Shown one piece after another: positions 13,901-25,610 of a stretch of 64,000 nucleotides of DNA. The notes under the pieces were generated by a model. It had not been told where the DNA came from and did not search any database. It saw only the letters and a program-made list of their open reading frames with translations. The first letter of the stretch is position 1. Each line of letters starts with the position of its first letter. Source of the DNA: Bursaphelenchus xylophilus (lineage: Eukaryota > Nematoda > Chromadorea > Rhabditida > Aphelenchoididae); NCBI GenBank assembly GCA_904066235.2, contig CAJFCV020000002.1, positions 4,526,001 through 4,590,000 of the forward strand, read 5' to 3'. The translations under genes were made by a program, and so were the position numbers.

Positions 13901-16900
13901 AAACTTGCGGTGTTAAAATTTCATTTCGTGAGGTTTCGTATGGTATAGGTCACATCATTTCACTCCGACATCTCTAATTGACTTTTTTTCATTACTGGTG
14001 CCTAGTATAATATCAGATTGTTCGGCCTGGTACGGGCGCAATTTTGCTGCAAAAAAGGTGAAACTTGCGGTGTTAAAATTTCATTTCGTGAGGTTTCGTA
14101 TGGTATAGGTCACATCATTTCACTCCGACATCTCTAATTGACTTTTTTTCATTACTGGTGCCTAGTATAATATCAGATTGTTCGGCCTGGTACGGGCGCA
14201 ATTTTGCTGCAAAAAAGGTGAAACTTGCGGTGTTAAAATTTCATTTCGTGAGGTTTCGTATGGTATAGGTCACATCATTTCACTCCGACATCTCTAATTG
14301 ACTTTTTTTCATTACTGGTGCCTAGTATAATATCAGATTGTTCGGCCTGGTACGGGCGCAATTTTGCTGCAAAAAAGGTGAAACTTGCGGTGTTGAAATT
14401 TCATTTCGTGAGGTTTCGAATGGTATAGGTCACATCATTTCACTCCGACATCTCTAATTGACTTTTTTCATTACTGGTGCCTAGTATAATATCAGATTGT
14501 TCGGCCTGGTACGGGCGCAATTTTGCTGCAAAAAAGGTGAAACTTGCGGTGTTGAAATTTCATTTCGTGAGGTTTCGAATGGTATAGGTCACATCATTTC
14601 ACTCCGACATCTCTAATTGACTTTTTTCATTACTGGTGCCTAGTATAATATCAGATTGTTCGGCCTGATACGGGCGCAATTTTGCTGCAAAAAAGGTGAA
14701 ACTTGCGGTGTTGAAATTTCATTTCGTGAGGTTTCGAATGGTATAGGTCACATCATTTCACTCCGACATCTCTAATTGACTTTTTTTCATTACTGGTGCC
14801 TAGTATAATATCAGATTGTTCGGCCTGGTACGGGCGCAATTTTGCTGCAAAAAAGGTGAAACTTGCGGTGTTGAAATTTCATTTCGTGAGGTTTCGAATG
14901 GTATAGGTCACATCATTTCACTCCGACATCTCTAATTGACTTTTTTTCATTACTGGTGCCTAGTATAATATCAGATTGTTCGGCCTGATACGGGCGCAAT
15001 TGTGCTGAAAAAAAGGTGAAACTTGCGGTGTTGAAATTTCATTTCGTGAGGTTTCGAATGGTATAGGTCACATCATTTCACTCCGACATCTCTAATTGAC
15101 TTTTTTTCATTACTGGTGCCTAGTATAATATCAGATTGTTCGGCCTGGTACGGGTGCAATTTTGCTACAAAAAAGGTGAAACTTGCGGTGTTAAAATTTC
15201 ATTTCGTGAGGTTTCGTATGGTATAGGTCACATCATTTCACTCCGACATCTCTAATTGACTTTTTTTCATTACTGGTGCCTAGTATAATATCAGATTGTT
15301 CGGCCTGGTACGGGTGCAATTTTGCTGCAAAAAAGGTGAAACTTGCGGTGTTAAAATTTCATTTCGTGAGGTTTCGTATGGTATAGGTCACATCATTTCA
15401 CTCCGACATCTCTAATTGACTTTTTTTCATTACTGGTGCCTAGTATAATATCAGATTGTTCGGCCTGGTACGGGTGCAATTTTGCTGCAAAAAAGGTGAA
15501 ACTTGCGGTGTTAAAATTTCATTTCGTGAGGTTTCGTATGGTATAGGTCACATCATTTCACTCCGACATCTCTAATTGACTTTTTTTCATTACTGGTGCC
15601 TAGTATAATATCAGATTGTTCGGCCTGGTACGGGCGCAATTTTGCTGCAAAAAAGGTGAAACTTGCGGTGTTGAAATTTCATTTCGTGAGGTTTCGAATG
15701 GTATAGGTCACATCATTTCACTCCGACATCTCTAATTGACTTTTTTTCATTACTGGTGCCTAGTATAATATCAGATTGTTCGGCCTGGTACGGGCGCAAT
15801 TTTGCTGCAAAAAAGGTGAAACTTGCGGTGTTGGAATTTCATTTCGTGAGGTTTCGAATGGTATAGGTCACATCATTTCACTCCGACATCTCTAATTGAC
15901 TTTTTTCATTACTGGTGCCTAGTATAATATCAGATTGTTCGGCCTGATACGGGCGCAATTTTGCTGCAAAAAAGGTGAAACTTGCGGTGTTGAAATTTCA
16001 TTTCGTGAGGTTTCGAATGGTATAGGTCACATCATTTCACTCCGACATCTCTAATTGACTTTTTTTCATTACTGGTGCCTAGTATAATATCAGATTGTTC
16101 GGCCTGGTACGGGCGCAATTTTGCTGCAAAAAAGGTGAAACTTGCGGTGTTGAAATTTCATTTCGTGAGGTTTCGAATGGTATAGGTCACATCATTTCAC
16201 TCCGACATCTCTAATTGACTTTTTTCATTACTGGTGCCTAGTATAATATCAGATTGTTCGGCCTGATACGGGCGCAATTTTNNNNNNNNNNNNNNNNNNN
16301 NNNNNNNNNNNNNNNNNNNNNNNNNNNNNNNNNNNNNNNNNNNNNNNNNNNNNNNNNNNNNNNNNNNNNNNNNNNNNNNNNCGCAATTTTGCTGCAAAAA
16401 AGGTGAAACTTGCGGTGTTGAAATTTCATTTCGTGAGGTTTCGAATGGTATAGGTCACATCATTTCACTCCGACATCTCTAATTGACTTTTTTTCATTAC
16501 TGGTGCCTAGTATAATATCAGATTGTTCGGCCTGGTAAGGGTGCAATTTTGCTGCAAAAAAGGTGAAACTTGCGGTGTTAAAATTTCATTTCGTGAGGTT
16601 TCGTATGGTATAGGTCACATCATTTCACTCCGACATCTCTAATTGACTTTTTTTCATTACTGGTGCCTAGTATAATATCAGATTGTTCGGCCTGGTACGG
16701 GCGCAATTTTGCTGCAAAAAAGGTGAAACTTGCGGTGTTAAAATTTCATTTCGTGAGGTTTCGTATGGTATAGGTCACATCATTTCACTCCGACATCTCT
16801 AATTGACTTTTTTTCATTACTGGTGCCTAGTATAATATCAGATTATTCGGCCTGGTACGGGCGCAATTTTGCTGCAAAAAAGGTGAAACTTGCGGTGTTA

Positions 16901-16949
16901 AAATTTCATTTCGTGAGATTTCGTATGGTATAGGTCATGTCATTTCACT
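10904..16949. repeat. Satellite array, right block
   Basis: The 160-bp satellite continues in register after the insertion for about 38 units, including the sequence gap. Marked monomers recur in sets: tcgcatgg with a following tacgggtg unit appears at about 11538 and again 1,920 bp (12 units) later. In the last 2.5 kb most units belong to a ttgaaa/tcgaatgg subfamily, with a cctgatac variant spaced 320 bp apart (about 14650 and 14990; 15945 and 16265), a local two-unit higher-order pattern. The last unit decays at about 16910-16949, giving the true right boundary of the array. Confidence 0.97.
16282..16381. other. Assembly gap of 100 N inside the satellite
   Basis: Exactly 100 N sit within the repeat array, with satellite sequence on both sides. 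A round 100 is usually a placeholder, so the number of missing monomers is unknown and the total array length cannot be inferred from this window. Confidence 0.99.
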
Positions 16950-17307
16950 AGTGTAATAAAGTTGTTCCACAATTCTCTGAACACTAATTGACGTTTTTGT
17001 ACCGTAACATGTGGTCTTTTCTTTGTGCCCGCATGCGTTTTTGCAGGCATTATGAATATAGCACACAAAACTGCGTAACGACCAAGCTCCGCAGACGATT
17101 TTTAACTCTTTTGGAATCTGCTCTACATGCTTTGTATTTTTGAAACAATAGGTTTTCAAATTTTTTGTCTTCTCTGCGAAGAATTCTGACGGAGACATGT
17201 GGAAAATGTGCTCATTTGAACCCTGAGCTTACAAATGAAACGGACCTTTTAGTCGTCATTGCTGTAATAATACGGTCGTTGGAGGATGAGAATTGCTACT
17301 CTACTAA
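16950..17307. other. Spacer between the satellite and a channel gene
   Basis: This 358-bp single-copy stretch must contain the 5' control region of the DEG/ENaC gene starting at 17308. The satellite ends less than 0.4 kb from the start codon. I see no clear TATA box or splice-leader acceptor. A minus-strand reading frame here overlaps the satellite end and resembles nothing I know. Confidence 0.6.
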
Positions 17308-19551
17308 ATGGGTTCTAACACTACTTTTAAGGAGGGTCTGATTTTAATTCTCCGCGACTTTGCTCAATGGACTTCAACACATGCCGTCCCACACATGGCG
17401 ATGGCAGACAAGGTGTGGATCTTCCTCTTCTGGACTGTTGTCTTCATCGCGTATCTGATTATTATGATTTTCTTCATTTATACGAGTATTGTCAAGTTTC
17501 TCGACTATCCAACCGACCTGACATCGAGGTTGTTCTCCGCAAAACAAACTTTTCCTTGCATCACAATTTGTAATCAGAATCCGTGGAAGTTATCGAATGT
17601 TCAAGGAACCCCATTAGAGAACTTGGTAAGCTCCTTTGGAACACTGGATTACGGTAACCGATCGTCACAGGTAAACGCGTATAAAGCCGGTCAACGGAAC
17701 GATTATTATGGGTTTCGTTCGAAGCCATTTACCGTTTATGAGGCCATCAGGGCGACAAGATGGACAAGGTTCATGTACGAAGATCTGAAGCAACTTGACA
17801 TTGAGGTAGGCCCATCTTTCTAGTTATTACGCCATCTTTTTCGGACTAATGGATCCATTGGCTATTCCTTTGATGATCTCATGATCCGTTGTGAATTCCT
17901 TCAAGAGCCTTGTAACTTTACGTATGTCACTGATTTTGAGTTAGCAACTACTGACAATCTTTTTAGTGATAATATGAACATATTCTACGACCCTTATTAT
18001 GGTCGATGTCATACGATCAACAGTGGGTTTACCTGGGAGACGATCAGAGCCGGACCGAATAACGGGATGAGGATATTTTTTCGGTCAGTTGCCAACGATT
18101 CTTTGCCGTGGATGCAGACGAACGGGATTGTCTATTATGTTCATGGAACGGTAAGTTGACTTACAATAGCGCTTTTCAAGGGCTAATCATAATGAAATTT
18201 TACAGGCTATGTTTAGGGTATAGTTTCTTTTGAGTATTTCTAGAGTATTTTCTCTAACCTTACTGTAATTACCGGTCAAGTTTGTTGTGCAGAGTTTCTA
18301 CTATATGAACACTCTCTTTCCTCAAAATTGTGTTACAGAATGAAACTCCCTTTCAAGATGCCTTTGGCTATTTTGCTCAAATCGGCAAAGCTTCTTCGGT
18401 TGGAGTCCGGTACATCGAACGAGTCAAACTTCCCGAACCCTACAACACATGTGTCGACAAAGAAACCGGCTCTTCCAATTACTACGGCAATAATTACGAA
18501 GTTGAAGCGTGTATTCGGAGTTGTATTCAAGACCGTATTATGACAGATTGTGGTTGCTATGATCCTCAGTTTAATTTTCCGGCCAATACGAGTAGTGTGT
18601 CATGTTATAAGATGGCCAATATTAGCGGTTCGAGTAAGAGCATAGGGGTTTTTGAAAATTGTTTTTTAGTGGATTGCGCTGATAGCATTATAAACGCGAT
18701 TGACACGGAGTTTGCGGACGACAATAACACTCAATTCACAATTAATAGCTGCAATTGTCCGCAAGCTTGCAAGTAAGAAACAGAAATCAGCACAGCTATT
18801 GGTTTACCAATATAACTGGTTGCTTTTAGCCAGTCGTACTACCAGATCTCAATGTCTCAGGCAAAATGGCCTTCCAAAAATTATACGGTATGTTCCAAGC
18901 GACCGTGTTGAATTTGTTGGTTCTTCAGCCTCGATCTTGCCTTACCAAACCGGTTTCTCAATACTGGACAACCCGTTCCGAGTGTTTCTCATGGTATGAA
19001 AAGAATACATTACTTTTGGAGATCTACTTTGAACGTACTTCCTATAGATCAAATTTGGAGAAGGCCTCTTATACAGTATGTTTACGTTTTCTAGACTATG
19101 TGATGTGTGGTGATTTTATGAGAACAATTCGTAGTCACTCCGCCACTTTCAGTGGGTCAGTCTTATCGCGGACAGCGGTGGTCAGCTCGGGCTATGGCTG
19201 GGAATGAGCGTTCTGTCTTTGTTTGAATTCGCCGCCTTAATTTATGTCCTCGGGTCCTATTTCATCCGTAAACCGCCCATGCCAACATTGGAAGATTACG
19301 ATTACTGGAAAGAATTTGATCAGCAGGTAAGCATTAATAATTTATCTCCGGTGAAAATAATTTATTGCTGCGAATTTTTTTAGATCCTTCTTGACCAAAT
19401 ATACCAAGATAATGAGGCGTTATTTCCGCCGAAAGTTCAAGAAGCCGAACCAGTTCGGCCTGTGTCCAATTTGAAGGAAGATGTCGCCGGGAATCCTAAG
19501 GTGTCTGAGATTGTAATGACGAGTCAACCAGTCGCTACCACAGTCCGATAA
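17308..19551 (+). CDS. DEG/ENaC family cation channel subunit
   Basis: This is a plasma-membrane channel subunit of the degenerin/epithelial sodium channel family. Proposed exons are 17308-17805, 17824-18150, 18339-18772, 18830-18887, 18929-19075, 19153-19326 and 19384-19551 (601 residues). All phases join. Visible landmarks, in order, are a first membrane helix at about residues 35-60, then FPCITICNQNP, the Cys-rich ectodomain with DDLMIRCEF and EPCNF, SCNCPQAC, the SQAKWPS motif, and the second helix with GGQLGLWLGMSVLSLFE, the pore/selectivity region. The tail is short. One oddity is that the frame meets TAG at 17821-17823 between exons 1 and 2; removing 18 bp (17806-17823, GT...AG) restores it. 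Models using donors at 17626 or 17671 are also in frame. It could be a pseudogene, but everything downstream is intact. Confidence 0.88.
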
Positions 19552-19712
19552 GATCAAATAGCGCCCGAAAGAGTTGCTGGCTATATAATTTGAACATTAT
19601 GTGTTAGAAACGGAGGCTGTGTGAGTTGTAAATATTTATTAAAATTGTAAGATCACTGGTTTCTGGATATCTACAGATAATATTTGAGAAAAATGATATC
19701 ATCTAAAGTTCG

Positions 19713-20519
19713 CTAAGCCTCTTCGTCGATTGTCACCGGCGTGGTCGAGATTAGTTCGGTATGTTCTGTACGCGAAGTCCCCGCTTCGACGTCCTGAATT
19801 GGGATTTGGTGGTAAATCTCGAGGTATTTTCTAAAATCTCCATTATAAAGTTTTTAGTCGTACGGTCAAAGAAATGGCTTACTGCCATATCGTCGCGGAT
19901 GTTACAAACTTTTTATTTTTCGATATATTCAACTTACATCTTCTCCTTCTCCCAATTCCTCATCTCCTCCTTGATCTTCCTCCGTTGTTTTCGATACTCC
20001 TTGATATTATAAAGCAGCCATAAAATGGCACAAAGACAGTAAATGAGAAGTGCAATGAAGATTGAAGGCCATATCGTATCCCAGACTTCATTTCGGATCT
20101 GCTGAAAAAATTTTAAAAATAAATAACCATAATGGAGATGTGTAACTTGACTTCTAAGCTCGCAAAAACACCCTTACCCGATTCATTTCAAGTCTCACAT
20201 TTCCATCCTCAACCAATTCTCTCAGCTCGCTGTCGTATTGAAGTTCATGACTGAATTCATCGACGGAATCAAAGTCTCTGACAAATAAGGTGTCGTTTAG
20301 CAACAACATGGCTGCTACATAGCATAAACTAAAACCTGGGATAATACATATAATATTACGTATGAGTAGAAACTTTCTCGCAATTTCTACATAAATCGGT
20401 TTCACAGGAATGTCCAAAAAGCCGGGAGAACAAAATTGGGTCACTGCGATAAAGAAAGTATGTACACAGATGTAGGCTTGGGGAAATTTTAAAAATATCT
20501 GTGGTAATCTAATCGGCAA
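19713..20519 (-). CDS. Small membrane protein of unknown function
   Basis: Three minus-strand exons (20519-20178, 20101-19938 and 19830-19713) join in phase into a 207-residue protein. It has a hydrophobic segment near residues 15-35, a second in about residues 50-72 (LLIRNIICIIPGFSLCYVAA) and a third at about 125-148 (IFIALLIYCLCAILWLLY). A highly charged, helical K/R/E-rich stretch follows, then an acidic Thr-rich tail ending TIDEEA. I do not recognise the family. The topology resembles small nematode tetraspan-like proteins, but that is only a likeness. It lies tail to tail with the DEG/ENaC gene, about 160 bp away. Confidence 0.6.
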
Positions 20520-23330
20520 GATAAAAAAAATAAATTATAGATTAAAGGCGACATTTTTGAGCGGAGATTTAAAAAATATTTTTTTCAGCTCATAGAAAAA
20601 ATAAGGAACGGAACATGTTCTCGCGAAATGTAAACAAGCGAGAAAAGATAACATTTTTATGTTTTGCAATACATAATTCAATTTCTAAGACGAAAACTAT
20701 GTAAACAGTTTTGCAGATAAAATGTTAGCTTTAAAAACTCGAAATATAATCAGCGATTTAGAAGAGTTTTTGGAAAACGAATTGGAAAAATATTTTTTTT
20801 ATCTGAGGCTCTGTTCATTCGAAAGTATGGTATACATTTCGACAAAAAAACCTTTTTGTAGATGAAATCAAGAATATGTATACTGTAAAAAAATGGTGCT
20901 TTTCCGGCCGGCTCTGCTTACAGTGAGTTTCTCTACAAAAAAAATATTTTTGAATATCTCAGCGGCACACGGAGAACGTGAGCTAAAATTGTCAGAATTT
21001 GATACGCAACACCTTTAAAGTCTGCGTCTTCTAAATTTGCAAAGTATCGTGGCATTTCGCAGCCAGCACTCCCGTCATTACAGACATATAACGACGATTC
21101 AAAACATCGCTTTGTCAAATTTTAAAGTTTTGCCAAACTTTAGACTTTCGAGTTAGTCCCAAAGAAATACCAAATCCGAGTCTAAGAAAGCCGACAAGCC
21201 CACAGACCCATAAACCCTTGAATAAGATGTCTATCTTTCTCCCTGGTCTCACGTAGCCCCATTATTTGCAACTGCCGAAAAATAAATAAAGATAAATAAA
21301 AATCAAAGCCCACAACCTTTTTTATCAAGCGAGAACCCGTCAATCATGCCCTCAGGCCTCAATTATATTTTATCTTTTTTCTCGCACGGAAAATCGGCTT
21401 TGCGTCAACCTGCCCGAGGGAACGCTCAAAAAATGATGGAAATAACAAAAAAAAAACGCTCGGATTTCAGGAAATTTTCGGGAAGACGGCCATTTATATA
21501 TGACAACAGGTGCATTGCATTATAAACGAGGAACGGATGTTTGCAAAAAACAACTAGCTAAAAACTAAAAAGATTTAGAGTGGTAGGGTTGTATGCACTT
21601 TTCAGGTACCAAGACATCATTTCTCTTACTGGCCTTTGCATTTCTCCTGCTGCCTCATTAAAAACTAAACTTCTTAGTTTCTTCTGCAAAGCGCGAGGTC
21701 AAAAACTCAAAGAAAATCTCAAGAATTGGCCTTTATAAGCCAGAAGAATCTGTACGAACTATATAAAGATGCTGAGTCACCCTTTTTAATAATTTTATCT
21801 ATTGTTTTCCTTAAAAAAAGTGTGCCTTTCATTACCATATTTTATAAACTTTAAGCAAAAAATCGATTTTAAAATAAGTTCTCTACCTTCCTAATTTTTC
21901 CAGTAAGAACTGAAACATTTACTAGAATCCCCACGAACTTTTCTAATTAAAGTTTAAAAACAGTTCTACTATTAAAAAGTTCAGAGCGAATTCTTTACAA
22001 ATAAACAAAAGTCCATCCAAAACCACCTAGAAAGTTTCGGAAATGGATAGTAAAGAAAAGAAAAGGGTAAGAAAGATCCATGTGATCGACGTGCAATGAA
22101 TAACAACTAAACTGATTGCCACTCAAAAAGGAGCTGATTAATCGTCGCAAAGTTCATTTGGAAGAAAAGAAAACTTTGCTAGAAAAGGCCAAAGCCAGAG
22201 GTTTTTGGATATGCGGAAAAAATACATATGTAAAGGAAACGGTTTGGAATAAACAAATCGGCCGAACAAAAGAAAGGACTATTAGGGGGAAACGCGAACG
22301 GAAAACAAGGACTATTATGTGAACATAGATATATGTCGTTATCTATTTGTCATCTATGTGGGCTGTATTTGATATGCAGTCTGTATTAAAGATAGATGAG
22401 GCCAACTTGAATGGGAAAATGATTAGTTTGGAAAGAAGGTTTATGTAAAACCCGGCTCAAAGGTGGTGAAACTCGACAAATATACAAAATTATTCTAATG
22501 GGTGCGGTGTGAAATATATCTATAGCATTAGAATATGTCACGTAAAAAACATGTTGCCTTTTCATCCTCAACAAAAGCAGGAAAACATTACTACGTATTT
22601 GCAAGGAGAAAAAAAATAAGGTTCTCAACAATCCGGAGATTTGGTTTTACCCAGAACTAAAACCCCGACAGTCGGAAAGTGATCCGAAAATTACTGGGAA
22701 CGAATGTTTTTGTTTTTCCGATAAAACAAGGAGGGAAAGTCCTAAATGGAAGTGAAATCATGCCAATTAAATATGATGCGTAATTGTGGGAGTGTTGCGA
22801 CTTTAGCTGAGGTCAAGAAGAGTACTGAAGTCTGATTTTTTTTATTCTTTTGGCATAAAGGTGTTTTCTTCGGCCATAGTGGCTCTGATCAGTATGCAGG
22901 CGGACAAGTGTTATAAGCGTTAACAAAACATGACTCCTTTCAACGGCAATTTTAATCAAAATAAATAAAAACTGAGTAATGACTCCTAAAAATACCTGTC
23001 ACCAAAAAACCTCTCGCCGAAAACAGATGCCAGATCCTTCCAGCTCCTAAAGTCAAGGAAAGAATCGGCTTTTCGACCATTCTTTTGGAAGCGGGAACGA
23101 TTTATTTGAAGAGGGTCAAGCCCTGAGATTCCCTCACTTTCGTCGAATTTCCGTTGGCATTGGAGTCACAGGGAAAAGAAAACGACGCGCTTCTTTCCTC
23201 AAGGTCAAAGAGATGGGAATACAGATCTAATTAAATTAGCCTTATACCTTTGAACGACCGTGGAATATCTGTGGAACGGCGGGGAAGCACATCAAAGAGT
23301 GGGACCTCGACCTGAATTCTTGATATTTTA
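20520..23330. other. 2.8-kb stretch without a supported gene
   Basis: The stretch is AT-rich with only short, uninterpretable reading frames. One, on the plus strand at 22116-22322, is lysine/arginine-rich and has no supporting splice sites or recognisable motif. Part of this stretch is presumably the promoter side of the small membrane protein gene and the 3' flank of the receptor cluster. I see no repeat or RNA gene in it. Confidence 0.5.
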
Positions 23331-23336
23331 TTTATT
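23331..23336 (-). terminator. Poly(A) signal of the first 7TM receptor
   Basis: An AATAAA hexamer on the minus strand lies about 55 bp downstream of the receptor's stop codon at 23392, a normal position for a nematode cleavage/polyadenylation signal. Confidence 0.6.
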
Positions 23337-23391
23337 CAAGAGGCTCTGACTTATGCAAATATTGAAAAATTGAAGATATTCAGGCTTATTT

Positions 23392-24906
23392 TTAATATGA
23401 AGTACGGTGGACAAAGGTAACACCATCAAGGATATTGCTCTTATCGACTTGATTTTGTCGCTTTCCAATTTGAAGTATGTGAAGGATTTTAGACCGGAAT
23501 GCCGGAAGGACGAAAAGCACAATAAACGCGTCCAAGGCAGGGATTAGGTTTGATCCGGTAGTGCCAATGATCGATATGTATGGCAAGGCGTCGTTGGTTA
23601 CGATCCCCGAAACGTAGAGTCCAATTGGAAGCATGAGAAAGGAAAATGGAAGGGAAGCCTAAAATTTTATGATTATTACTTGATAGAACAACAAAGGAAG
23701 CAGTTGAATAATTTGTCTTCTTTGGACGGAATTTATTCTGTAAAATCCTAGATTGAGGCGCAACGCTAAGCGCGCGATGCATTCTTCCACGCTAGCTAAA
23801 TTCTTGACGTATTGTTGCGATTTCAAACCCTTCGTAATGAATAGTAAAGTCGTATGTCAACAACACGTACCTGCAAAAACAAAACCAAGTTGATGTCTGC
23901 ATTCAATTTCCTCGTTGAAATTACCACACGCATGTCGTCTTCTCCCAATTTCTTCCATGTCCGGTACGCGTAAACAACTACAATAACAAAATTGGCGGAG
24001 AGGAGACTACTCAGGGTAATGTCATGCATCAAACACCCAAAAGTCGTCTAAAATTTCAGAATGGTCAGTATTTCCACAATAGGAAGGAAAAAGGCAATCT
24101 TGAACTAGGTAAGACAGAAAATAAATATAAATTTAAATTTATTCTTTTCCTATCAAAGAAGAGTTACTAATGAGCTAACAAAGATAATTTCTAAGTAAGT
24201 TACCTTATCCATGACGCTGAAGACTGGCAGTTTATTTCCTTCGCATCCGCTAATATTCCCAAAGACCATTTCTTGCAAACCACTTGTGGCTTGATAGTCG
24301 GTCGTATAGGTTGAACCATAAAGTATCCAGAAGACAATGGAAGATGCCAATAGTTTATAAAATAGATCGTATTCTGTATGAGGGTTTGTTAGGAGTTTAT
24401 ACCGAAAAAAGAACTCAGTGGCTGGCAGAGTTGTGTGGATGTAAACTATCGTGTAGCACAGCATCAATGCCAGCTTCTGGATCTTGTCGTTAGAATATGT
24501 GAAAAACGGAGGGTTAGTAAAGAAGACGTCGTATGGGCGATACGGTAAAGTCCTCTAAAACTTAAAACAATATCTTTAAAGAAGTAAGACCAGCTAGATT
24601 TTGCAAAATAAATTGGTAACAAGTTTAGGCTTCATTTGTTCAGAGTCAGTCATTGTGTAGCCTATGTATTCCGATTCAAACACAACTCACCATTCCAATC
24701 AAGCTCATCAAAACGGTATAGAAAATATTATAACTCGCAGTTACAGTAATAATCTTAGTATACAGCTGCAATCGTTTTTTCTGTTGTAGGCTAATATACA
24801 AAACAAGAGAGTTTAGGCCGACTGAAGAAAGCAGAATCAGATTGATTATGATGTTGTAGATCGTAGTTTCAATGCTTTTGTTACAGGGAATAAAGAACTC
24901 AACCAT
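23392..24906 (-). CDS. Nematode serpentine (7TM) chemoreceptor, copy 1 of 3
   Basis: Four exons (24906-24691, 24554-24204, 24047-23871 and 23658-23392), all joined in phase 0, give 336 residues. The start is set at MVEFFIPC because both neighbouring paralogs begin at the same point. Hydrophobic segments fit seven membrane helices. Hallmarks shared by the three copies are FFIPC near the N-terminus, LYTK at the end of helix 1, EFFFRYKLL in helix 3, the loop ending SGCEGNK, LNADINLVLFLQ before helix 6, and ALDAFIVLFVLPAFR in helix 7. It is likely a chemosensory G-protein-coupled receptor in ciliated neurons, by family. It looks like the Str superfamily, but I cannot place the exact family. Confidence 0.82.
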
Positions 24907-25600
24907 TTTATTCAAATATATGCTTAATGTACGACTGGCTGGCAGTGTGTTTTTCACGAAAAATTGTAAAAGCTAAGCTATTATAAAATTCGTAGTTAGA
25001 AATAGGTCCCCGGACTAACAATCTATACAGTTACGTCATGTCTACAGTAAACCCGCGATGAAGGTGGAGATTACAATTCTGGAATACAACTGTAGTATTA
25101 ATCCTGATTAAAAGTTTAAGTGTTCATTTATATACCGTATCTTACTTTATATTATAGCACAATATACATCACAATTTTCTTGCTGTAGCTAATACAGCAA
25201 GTTTGCATGAAAATTTAAAGTTGTTGAAGGCTCTGATTTTATGTACAGCTGGCAATATAGCTCAAAGTTTAATGTACAAAACGAACTAAAAGTCATATTA
25301 ATTCAATTAGTACAATACCACCCCCATCTGTTTGGCAAACGCCATCGGTGACAGTATTCTGCCTTAAACAGGAGACATTGTTCGGTCAAGAACTGGCTAT
25401 TAAACACAGTGTGTATTTGTGGTATGAAATCTTACAAGCAAATTGTTCCTTAATTCAGCGACTTGGCGTAAAGAAGTATGCTGTAGTGTGCGTCAAGCTT
25501 AGGGCTTCAACTTATGACAAACAAGTGAGGATCAATTGAAGAGGCCTGGCAATACTCAAAGACTCTAGCAGACTCAACATCCAACGATTTTTTCAAAGAC
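24907..25600. other. Intergenic, between receptor copies 1 and 2
   Basis: These 0.7 kb upstream of copy 1 must include its promoter. No second gene, repeat or clear motif is visible. An AATAAA on the minus strand (25601-25606) lies just downstream of the stop codon of copy 2. Confidence 0.5.
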
Positions 25601-25610
25601 TTTATTTTTT

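Noticed and set aside
16197..16429. Minus-strand open frames across the gap
   Set aside because: They exist only because N bases translate as unknown residues; both sides are satellite.
1..16949. CRISPR-like regular repetition
   Set aside because: Whole 160-bp units repeat without unique spacers and the genome is eukaryotic; it is a satellite.
16935..17198. 87-codon minus-strand frame with several Cys
   Set aside because: It overlaps the end of the satellite, has no splice or motif support, and matches nothing I know.
18773..18790. A second apparent 18-bp GT...AG intron in the first channel gene
   Set aside because: Extending the intron to the TTTTAG at 18829 (57 bp) restores the conserved SQAKWPS block in frame, so the short reading is wrong.
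22116..22322. Basic 68-residue plus-strand frame
   Set aside because: Composition follows A-rich DNA; no splice sites, no domain, no neighbours in phase.
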